Assembly (NCBI RefSeq): GCF_014696345.1
Contig: NZ_JACJPY010000030.1
Location: 1 to 49,748 of the forward strand
Length of the DNA: 49,748 nt
Direction of reading: 5' to 3'
Source of the DNA: Pseudanabaena cinerea FACHB-1277
GTDB taxonomy: Bacteria; Cyanobacteriota; Cyanobacteriia; Pseudanabaenales; Pseudanabaenaceae
Shown here: piece after piece, positions 42,734-49,748 of the stretch
Layout: each line of letters starts with the position of its first letter
How positions within the stretch are numbered: position 1 is the first letter of the stretch
Translations under genes and position numbers: made by a program
Notes under the pieces: generated by a model
Databases searched by the model: none
What the model was told of the DNA's origin: nothing
What the model saw: the letters and a program-made list of their open reading frames with translations, nothing else

Positions 42734-45145
42734 ATGCGTATCTCCTTGAATTGGCTCCGCGAAATTGTTGACTGCGACCTCTCGCCCCAAGAGCTAGACG
42801 AAAAATTAACAATGGCAGGCTTTGAGGTGGAGGCGATCGAAGACCGTAGCTCATGGGCTGATGGCGTGGTAGTTGGGCATATTCTCACCGCCGATCGCCA
42901 CCCCAATGCCGACAAATTGCAGGTTTGTCAGGTGGATGTGGGCGCATCTGAGCCATTGCAGATCGTCTGTGGTGCAGCCAATGCCAGACAGGGTTTGTAT
43001 GTGCCTGTCGCCACAGTTGGCACTTATTTACCCAATATCGATCTAAAGCTGCGCCCGACTAAATTACGGGGCGAACGCTCTGAGGGCATGATCTGCTCTC
43101 TCGCCGAACTAGGACTGGCAAAGGAATCTAGCGGCATCCATGAATTTCCTGAAGGTGTGACCATTGGCGCAGATGTGCGTCCGCTTTTGGGACTAGACGA
43201 TGCGATTTTAGATGTCACCTCCACTGCTAACCGTGCCGATGCGTTGAGTATGGTGGGCATTGCCCGTGAAGTGGCAGCGCTGTTGGGGAAAGAGGTCTGT
43301 TTACCCACTGCCGCTAAAGATTTTCAGCCCCAAACTGCCCAATGGCTAACGGTTGCCGAACCTAAATCCTGCCCCGCTTACATTGGCACATTGATCAAGG
43401 GCGTGCAGGTTGCACCATCGCCCGAATGGCTAAAGCGGCGCATTGAAGCAGCAGGAATGCGCTCAATTAATAATATTGTCGATATTACCAATTACATTCT
43501 CTTGGAATGGGGACAGCCACTCCATGCCTTTGATGCGGATACTTTGGCTGATGGCTTTAATATTGCGGTGCGGTTTGCTAATGCTGATGAAACCATCAAA
43601 ACCCTTGATGCTTGCGATCGCACCCTCACTAGCCAGAATTTGGTAATTACATCAGGGGACAAGCCGATCGCGATCGCGGGAGTGATGGGTGGTGCAGAAA
43701 CGGAAGTATCCAACCAAACCACCAATATTATTTTAGAAGCGGCGCTATTTACCCAAGTCACCACGCGGCGATCGGCACGCGCCCAAGGGCTGCGGACTGA
43801 AGCTTCTGCCCGTTATGAACGGGGTGTCAATCAGGCGGCGCTGGAGTCTGCTACAGCCAAGGCGATCGCCATGATTGTGGAGCTAGCTGGCGGCGAAGTG
43901 ATCGAGCAAAGTATGTTTGATGGGCGTATGCAAGAAACCCGCATCATTGAATTGCGTTTGACCAAGGTTTGGCAAGTCCTTGGGGAAGTCGATCGCGAAG
44001 ATGAAACGATTTTGCCACTGCTTTCGGAAGCGGAAATTGAACAAACCCTCACCGCCCTTTCCTTTGAGCTAGAGAAGTTACCCATTGAAGAAGGCACATA
44101 TCCCACATGGAAAGTGACCGTACCGCCCTATCGCTATGCCGACATTGAGCGGGAAATCGATCTGGTCGAAGAGATTGCCCGCATCTATGGCTATGACAAG
44201 TTTGTGGAAACCTTACCCGCCAGAACTGAGTTTGGATTTCTCTCCGCCGATCAAGAGGGCGGCAGGATGATCAGGGCGGCTTTCCGTGCGGCAGGGCTGA
44301 CGGAAGTAATGCATATGTCCCTATGCAGCCCCACGGAGTCGCATCAGGTGAAGATTAATAATCCTGTGGCGATCGAATATGGCGCTTTGCGGGTTGATTT
44401 ATTGACTAACCTAATTGAATCTTGCGCTTTTAACATGAATCAGGGCAATGGCATTTTAAATGGCTTTGAGATTGGGCGCGTGTTCTGGCTTGATGAAGCA
44501 GGCAGTGATGAAACCGATCGCATTGCAGGCATATTTGGTGGCGATCCCACCTTCGGCACATGGCAGCATAATTCTCAACCCCTGAGTTTCTATGAAGCCA
44601 AGGGCTTGCTCGACTGCGTATTTCACAATCTGGCGGTGACTGTGGAATATCAGCCCGATCATAAAGATGCGCGTCTGCACCCTGGGCGCACTGCTTCCCT
44701 TTGGATTGATGGAGAACGCCTCGGCACATTTGGACAATTGCATCCCCAATTACGGGCTGAGAAGGAACTGCCCGATCAAGTCTATGCCTTTGAACTAGAC
44801 TTTTACACCCTCCTCGATGGAATGATGAAAAAGTCCATCCCCACCTTCCAGAATTTCTCCACCTATCCTGCCAGCGATCGCGATATCGCTTTCTTTGCAC
44901 CGCTAAAGTTCACCGTTGCCGATATTCAGCGATCAATTACCCATGCGGGTGGCGAATTGCTCAACTCTGTCACCCTGTTCGATCAATATATCGGCAAGGG
45001 AGTTCCCGAAGGTTGCCGCAGTCTTGCTTTCCGTTTAGTCTATCGCGCCAGCGATCGCACCCTCACCGATGCTGATGTTAACCCCGTCCATCAAAAGGTG
45101 CGCGATATTCTGGAAGAGAAGTTTCAAGCAACATTAAGGAGCTAA
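42734..45145 (+). CDS. pheT: Phenylalanyl-tRNA synthetase beta subunit
   Basis: This 803-residue protein has an N-terminal tRNA-binding EMAP/OB domain ([20 protein letters not shown]), the B3/B4 editing region and the B5 domain. The catalytic-like core and a C-terminal ferredoxin-fold anticodon-binding domain ([15 protein letters not shown] to the end) follow. It forms an alpha2-beta2 enzyme with PheS, whose gene is not adjacent (common in cyanobacteria). It follows the cyclo-ligase gene closely and is followed by a terminator. Confidence 0.97.
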   Translation: MRISLNWLREIVDCDLSPQELDEKLTMAGFEVEAIEDRSSWADGVVVGHILTADRHPNADKLQVCQVDVGASEPLQIVCGAANARQGLYVPVATVGTYLPNIDLKLRPTKLRGERSEGMICSLAELGLAKESSGIHEFPEGVTIGADVRPLLGLDDAILDVTSTANRADALSMVGIAREVAALLGKEVCLPTAAKDFQPQTAQWLTVAEPKSCPAYIGTLIKGVQVAPSPEWLKRRIEAAGMRSINNIVDITNYILLEWGQPLHAFDADTLADGFNIAVRFANADETIKTLDACDRTLTSQNLVITSGDKPIAIAGVMGGAETEVSNQTTNIILEAALFTQVTTRRSARAQGLRTEASARYERGVNQAALESATAKAIAMIVELAGGEVIEQSMFDGRMQETRIIELRLTKVWQVLGEVDREDETILPLLSEAEIEQTLTALSFELEKLPIEEGTYPTWKVTVPPYRYADIEREIDLVEEIARIYGYDKFVETLPARTEFGFLSADQEGGRMIRAAFRAAGLTEVMHMSLCSPTESHQVKINNPVAIEYGALRVDLLTNLIESCAFNMNQGNGILNGFEIGRVFWLDEAGSDETDRIAGIFGGDPTFGTWQHNSQPLSFYEAKGLLDCVFHNLAVTVEYQPDHKDARLHPGRTASLWIDGERLGTFGQLHPQLRAEKELPDQVYAFELDFYTLLDGMMKKSIPTFQNFSTYPASDRDIAFFAPLKFTVADIQRSITHAGGELLNSVTLFDQYIGKGVPEGCRSLAFRLVYRASDRTLTDADVNPVHQKVRDILEEKFQATLRS

Positions 45146-45193
45146 TGGCATTACTTGTTAGTAAATTAGATTAAATTAAAATCAATTAAAATC

Positions 45194-45250
45194 AAGAAAG
45201 TTTTTGAAGACATTGCTTTGTGATGCTTTCAAAAACTTTCTTAGTTTTTT
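45194..45250 (+). terminator. Terminator after pheT
   Basis: AAGAAAGTTTTTGAA and TTCAAAAACTTTCTT form a perfect 15-bp stem (45194-45208 and 45228-45242) around a 19-base loop, followed by a T-rich run. Confidence 0.8.
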
Positions 45251-45321
45251 GTTCAGCAATTACTGAAAATATATATAATGGACAATACCCTCTCGGTTCT
45301 CCAAAGTTAACCTAAGCAAAC

Positions 45322-48300
45322 ATGGCCATATCCAAGATTAATTCCACTAAAGACTCAGTAAATCTTCAATCGGCTTATTTGGATTTATCAAAGCTTGAGA
45401 GGCAAATTCTCCAACTAATTGCGATCGCCTATGAGCCAATTTCCCGCGCCAATATTTACGATTGTGTGGTTCATGCAAAGCTAAAAAATGTCGACAACCA
45501 AACATTTACTGGCGCTAGTTTAGGCAAATATATTGATAACTTTATAAAGACTGGGCTATTAGTATCCAACCGCTCCAACACTTTAGAATGTAACCCTAAA
45601 GTCATCGAAATAGTCATCAGGGATTCAGTAAAATCAGGAACCTTCCCTAAAAATGTCGAGGCGATCGAGATGGCGATGCCTGTGCCATCCTATGGCAGAA
45701 CTGACTTACGCAGTTTCAAAAGTGAGTCACAATTTATTCGAGAAGTAAGAATTGGCATTTATAGTCAAGACATGAAATTTGTCAGACAGCAGTTTGACTA
45801 TTTTTATCGTTTTAACTATTCCCACCGTTTACTGACGGTGGATGATTTTATTTGTCAAACCGTTAGCAACCCATTTGATAAAAGTTGGCTAGAACTTCTT
45901 AACAATGAGTTCTACGAGATTTCTCTAGCCTCTATCCTAGACTCAGGGTTTATTAATTTACAGGAAACCCATGAAGCCTTTGAGATATTGCTAACCTCTT
46001 TTCAACAACAAAGCGATCGCTGCACCGACAAATTGTTGATAGCATTGATGGAGCAGAGCATCTTTCGCGCTGACTTAAAGACAGCCCAACAAGCCTTTGA
46101 GTGTCTTGAGGATATTTATAAAGACATTAGCACCGCCTTAGTGGCTACGATCACATTTTTAAGTGGCGATCATCAATTAGCCCTAGCGCAATTTCGTCAA
46201 TCCTTAAAAAACTTTCGTAAATCTGTTGGTAAGCGCCAAATCTATTTTAGCGACGAATCTGGTCTGTTTATGATTTTGGCATTGATCAAGGAAGGTACTG
46301 TAGAAAGCCTCAAGGAAGCTGATGGCTATACAGCTTTGATGGCTAAGCAAGCTAATCATTGGCTGCAAAATACATACATCAAGATCCAAAGAGTTTTGAA
46401 ACTGCAACTGGGCGACCTATCGCAAAAACAGCTAATTAGCAATGAATTTATTCACGATCATACGCAAACCAACTGCTTGCAAGCATTTTTTAGTTGCCTC
46501 TGTCTATACTGGGCTGATCGGGAAAAAGCAAAATTAGAACTGCCCCGCGTTCTCAACCCTCTATTTCGGAAATCCGTTGATGCAGGTTATTACTGGCTAG
46601 CCATGGAATCTTCGCAATTATTAGGGGAAGTCACTGATAATCCTATCCATTTTAAATATGTAACTAAATTACGTGCTGAAAAGCAGATCAAGATTGACAC
46701 AATCGTAAATCTAATTAGACCCCAAGAAACATGGGAAATTAGCCTCAATGCCTTGATTAATCTAGGCAAGTCGCCCCATGACGCAACTAAGGAAGTAGGT
46801 AAGCCAGTCCAACGCATGATTTGGCTAATTAATTACCAAAAAGGAAATTGTACAATTCAGCCCAAAGAACAAAAAATTAATGCAAAGGGCGTTTGGAGTG
46901 CGGGGCGTAATATTGCTCTGAAGCGTCTTAAGGATAATATCAACGAATTTCCTTACCTTGCACCGCAGGATCTGGAAGTTTGCAGCAGGATTAAGTCCTA
47001 TTCCTATCAGGGCTATTACAGCTATGGACAGTATGAGTTTGCGGAAGATGCCATTTACAACTTAATTGGGCATCCTTTAGTTTTTTGGGAAGATTCACCG
47101 ACAACGCGGGTTGAAATTGTCAAAGGTGAACCAGAGCTACTAGTCAAAACCATGCGCGGCGATCGCCTTGCCTTAGAGTTTTCCCCTGTGGTTAAGGAAG
47201 CTAGTAACTGTGTGATCACCAAGGAAAGCCCCACCAGATTAAAAGTGACAAAAATCAGTGAGGCTCATCGCAAAATCATTGAAGTTTTAGGCAAGAAAAA
47301 TCGGCTAGAGATCCCTGCCTCCGCTAAGGAAAGGGTGATATCAGCAATTCATGGCATTTCGGGAATTGTCACGGTACATTCTGACATTGGCGGCGTTGTG
47401 CATAATGCTGAAGAAGTGCCATCGGATAGCCGTCCCCATGTGCATATTCTGCCCTCTGGCGGCGGTTTAAAAGTGGCAGTTTTAGTTAGACCTTTTGTTA
47501 GCGGTGGTGCTTACTATCGCCCAGGGGCAGGGGGAACGACCGTATTAGCCGAAATTGACGGTAAAAGATTACAGGCAAATCGCAATCTCAAGGAGGAGAA
47601 AATGCTGGCGGAGGCGGTCATTGCTGACTGTCCTACCCTCGCCAACTATCAAGAAGAAGAGAATGAATGGATTATTGAAGATCCCGAATTTTGTTTGGAA
47701 CTTTTGTTAGAGCTTCAGAACTTGGGCGATCGCATCATTCTCGAATGGCCCGAAGGCGAAAAGATGCGAATTAGCCACAGTGGCGACTTCGGCAATTTTA
47801 GAATGTCGATCAATCGCAGTAATGATTGGTTTGCGGCGGAGGGAGAGTTGCGCCTCAGTGACGACAAGGTGATCGGCATGCAGCAACTTTTGCAACTGTT
47901 AGATACCACGCCTAGCCGCTTCATTCCCCTTGGTGATGGTCAATTTATCGCCCTCACGCAGCAATTTCGGAAGCGTCTTGATGAATTTCGCCGCCTCTCA
48001 GAACAGCATGGCAAGGGTGCAAGATTTCACCCCCTAGCAGCAGTGGCTTTAGAGGATTTTATTGATGAAATCGATGACCTCAAGGCGGATAAGCATTGGA
48101 AATCTCATATTGCCAAAATCCGTGAGATGCGGCATTTTGAGCCACAATTGCCATCTTCCCTTCAGGCGGAGCTGCGGGATTATCAAATAGAAGGCTATCA
48201 ATGGTTAGCGCGGCTTGCCCATTGGGGTGTCGGCGCTTGTCTTGCCGATGACATGGGCTTAGGCAAGACTCTCCAATCCCTAGCTTTAATTCTTAACCGC

Positions 48301-49551
48301 GCTCCCCAAGGGGCAACCTTGATCGTTGCGCCCACATCGGTATGTATGAACTGGATTACGGAGGCCGCCAAATTTGCGCCAACCTTGAACGTGATCGTGT
48401 TCGGCACAGGCGATCGCCAAAAAGTCCTAGACAATCTGCAACCCCTCGATATGGTGGTTTGCAGTTATGGACTATTGCAACAGGAAGAGGTGGGCGAAAT
48501 GCTATCACAAGTAAATTGGCAAACCGTTGTCCTCGATGAGGCACAGGCAATTAAGAACTTTGCCACCAAGCGATCGCAAGCTGCCATGAATCTGCAAAGC
48601 GGATTTAAACTGATCACCACAGGCACACCAATTGAGAACCATTTGGGGGAATTGTGGAATCTGTTCCGCTTCATTAACCCTGGCTTACTTGGTTCTCTCG
48701 ATAATTTCAATACCAAATATGCCAACCCCATCGAGCGATCGCAGGATCGCAATGCCCGCAATCAACTGAAAAAGTTAATTCAGCCCTTCATTCTGCGCCG
48801 CACTAAAAATCAAGTATTGCAAGAATTGCCCTCGCGTACCGAAGTTACTTTGCAGGTGGAGCTGACCAAGGAAGAATTAGCGTTTTATGAAGCACTGCGT
48901 CGTGAGGCGATCGCCAAACTCAGTGGCGAAAATCAAGCCAATGCAGGGCAGAAGCATTTACAAGTACTTGCGGAAATCATGAAATTGCGCCGTGCTTGCT
49001 GTAATGTCAAATTAGTCCGTCCTGATATTCCTCTGCCTAGCTCCAAATTGCAGCTTTTTGGCGAAGTTCTTAGTGAATTACTAGACAACAAGCATAAAGC
49101 CCTTGTCTTCAGTCAGTTTGTCGATCATCTGCATATCATCCGCGAATATTTAGACTCTCAAAAGATTAAATATCAATATCTCGATGGCAGCACCCCTGCT
49201 AAGGATCGTAAAAAGCGGGTAGAAGCATTCCAATCTGGTGAAGGCGATGTCTTTTTGATCAGCCTCAAAGCAGGAGGCACTGGGTTAAACCTCACCGCCG
49301 CCGACTATGTAATCCATATGGACCCTTGGTGGAATCCTGCGGTAGAAGATCAAGCCAGCGATCGCGCCCATCGCATCGGTCAAAAGCGCCCCGTCACCAT
49401 TTATCGCCTCGTTGCCAAGGGAACCATTGAGGAAAAAATTGTCGCGCTCCACAATCAGAAGCGCGATCTTGCCGATAGCCTGTTAGAAGGTACAGATATT
49501 AGCGGTAAGGTTTCCACGGAAGCACTACTCAACTTAATTAACGAGATGTAG
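45322..49551 (+). CDS. SNF2-family (Swi2/Snf2) helicase with a long N-terminal region
   Basis: This is a 1409-residue protein. The last about 450 residues form a complete SNF2 ATPase: CLADDMGLGKTLQSLAL (Walker A, near 976-984), VVLDEAQAIKN (DEAQ box), TGTPIENHLGELWNLFRF, LVFSQFVDHL, YLDGSTPAKDR, and LKAGGTGLNLTAADYVIHMD with DQASDRAHRIGQ. The first about 970 residues are unlike known SNF2 accessory domains that I can recall by sight. Residues about 25-110 look winged-helix-like, then a helical repeat-like region runs to about 450. No nuclease or zinc motif is obvious. Such proteins remodel protein-DNA or RNAP complexes; the target is unknown. It stands alone after a terminator. Confidence 0.88.
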   Translation: MAISKINSTKDSVNLQSAYLDLSKLERQILQLIAIAYEPISRANIYDCVVHAKLKNVDNQTFTGASLGKYIDNFIKTGLLVSNRSNTLECNPKVIEIVIRDSVKSGTFPKNVEAIEMAMPVPSYGRTDLRSFKSESQFIREVRIGIYSQDMKFVRQQFDYFYRFNYSHRLLTVDDFICQTVSNPFDKSWLELLNNEFYEISLASILDSGFINLQETHEAFEILLTSFQQQSDRCTDKLLIALMEQSIFRADLKTAQQAFECLEDIYKDISTALVATITFLSGDHQLALAQFRQSLKNFRKSVGKRQIYFSDESGLFMILALIKEGTVESLKEADGYTALMAKQANHWLQNTYIKIQRVLKLQLGDLSQKQLISNEFIHDHTQTNCLQAFFSCLCLYWADREKAKLELPRVLNPLFRKSVDAGYYWLAMESSQLLGEVTDNPIHFKYVTKLRAEKQIKIDTIVNLIRPQETWEISLNALINLGKSPHDATKEVGKPVQRMIWLINYQKGNCTIQPKEQKINAKGVWSAGRNIALKRLKDNINEFPYLAPQDLEVCSRIKSYSYQGYYSYGQYEFAEDAIYNLIGHPLVFWEDSPTTRVEIVKGEPELLVKTMRGDRLALEFSPVVKEASNCVITKESPTRLKVTKISEAHRKIIEVLGKKNRLEIPASAKERVISAIHGISGIVTVHSDIGGVVHNAEEVPSDSRPHVHILPSGGGLKVAVLVRPFVSGGAYYRPGAGGTTVLAEIDGKRLQANRNLKEEKMLAEAVIADCPTLANYQEEENEWIIEDPEFCLELLLELQNLGDRIILEWPEGEKMRISHSGDFGNFRMSINRSNDWFAAEGELRLSDDKVIGMQQLLQLLDTTPSRFIPLGDGQFIALTQQFRKRLDEFRRLSEQHGKGARFHPLAAVALEDFIDEIDDLKADKHWKSHIAKIREMRHFEPQLPSSLQAELRDYQIEGYQWLARLAHWGVGACLADDMGLGKTLQSLALILNRAPQGATLIVAPTSVCMNWITEAAKFAPTLNVIVFGTGDRQKVLDNLQPLDMVVCSYGLLQQEEVGEMLSQVNWQTVVLDEAQAIKNFATKRSQAAMNLQSGFKLITTGTPIENHLGELWNLFRFINPGLLGSLDNFNTKYANPIERSQDRNARNQLKKLIQPFILRRTKNQVLQELPSRTEVTLQVELTKEELAFYEALRREAIAKLSGENQANAGQKHLQVLAEIMKLRRACCNVKLVRPDIPLPSSKLQLFGEVLSELLDNKHKALVFSQFVDHLHIIREYLDSQKIKYQYLDGSTPAKDRKKRVEAFQSGEGDVFLISLKAGGTGLNLTAADYVIHMDPWWNPAVEDQASDRAHRIGQKRPVTIYRLVAKGTIEEKIVALHNQKRDLADSLLEGTDISGKVSTEALLNLINEM

Positions 49552-49656
49552 ATTTAATCGGCACTGGTTCCGTGTAATGAGTAGGGAAAAGCATTGCAAT
49601 ATATGACATATGGAGTTAATAATAAAAGATAAACTTCGGCTAAAAACACCAGTGTA

Positions 49657-49748
49657 ATGAATCTATTTACCTATGCTTGTCCAGAATGTGGGAGCGAAGA
49701 TGTGTGTGCTGACCACCAGTATAAGACGAAAAATTATGGGGTTAGGAC
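49657..49748 (+). CDS. Start of a zinc-ribbon protein, possibly an IS1-like transposase (partial)
   Basis: The frame from ATG 49657 reads MNLFTYACPECGSEDVCADH then QYKTKNYGVR and runs off the window. The C-P-x-C-G-S pair and following H..YKTKNYGVR recall the N-terminal zinc ribbon of IS1-type transposases. Only 30 residues are visible, so the family call is tentative. Confidence 0.4.
   Translation, partial: MNLFTYACPECGSEDVCADHQYKTKNYGVR

Overview
The window is from a cyanobacterium. It contains form IB RuBisCO in the order rbcL-rbcX-rbcS, very frequent GCGATCGC (HIP1) palindromes inside and between genes, and many cyanobacteria-typical families (Uma2 and DUF29 proteins, a two-domain CbiX, a TPR protein, GlcF). 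Gene content and style fit a Pseudanabaena-like lineage, but that placement is inference.

Layout. 1-7.5 kb: a PIN-toxin remnant, an acetolactate synthase-like enzyme, a membrane-anchored PP2C phosphatase, a PAS-GGDEF-EAL regulator and CbiX. 7.5-9.7 kb: a Uma2 remnant, a small MITE-like element and hflX. 9.9-20.65 kb: one long minus-strand operon that reads as a type III-D CRISPR-Cas effector. In transcription order it holds a CARF-nuclease (Card1/Can2-like), a short Cas10 with GGDD and no HD domain, a single Cas7, Csx10, a tandem Cas7, a small PD-(D/E)xK-like protein, Csx19, a DUF29 protein and a large TIGR03986-type RAMP protein. I see no cas1, cas2, cas6 or CRISPR array in the window. Upstream (20.7-21.65 kb) lie a broken transposase and a remnant of a second EAK-motif protein.

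21.7-27.7 kb is core: a TPR protein, threonine synthase, a long AT-rich leader and rbcL-rbcX-rbcS with a strong terminator. 27.7-31.5 kb is an accessory patch: a HEPN (Ymh-type) protein with a BrnA-like partner, a GIY-YIG protein with a small partner, 60-bp HIP1-containing tandem repeats, a second DUF29 gene and a DUF2442/DUF4160 pair whose DUF4160 member has lost its start. It ends in the C-terminal half of recJ, which carries a palindromic repeat within its reading frame.

32.9-45.2 kb returns to housekeeping: murA, tRNA-Thr(GGU), glcF, ffh, an HDAC-family deacetylase, hisB, ilvE, a Uma2 protein, 5-formyl-THF cyclo-ligase and pheT. Small mobile-element remnants are interspersed. 45.3-49.55 kb is a 1409-residue SNF2-family helicase with a very long uncharacterised N-terminal part. 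The window ends in the first codons of a zinc-ribbon protein, possibly a transposase.

The most interesting parts are the III-D operon, with its unusual CARF nuclease active site and two non-canonical embedded genes, and the HEPN two-gene unit.
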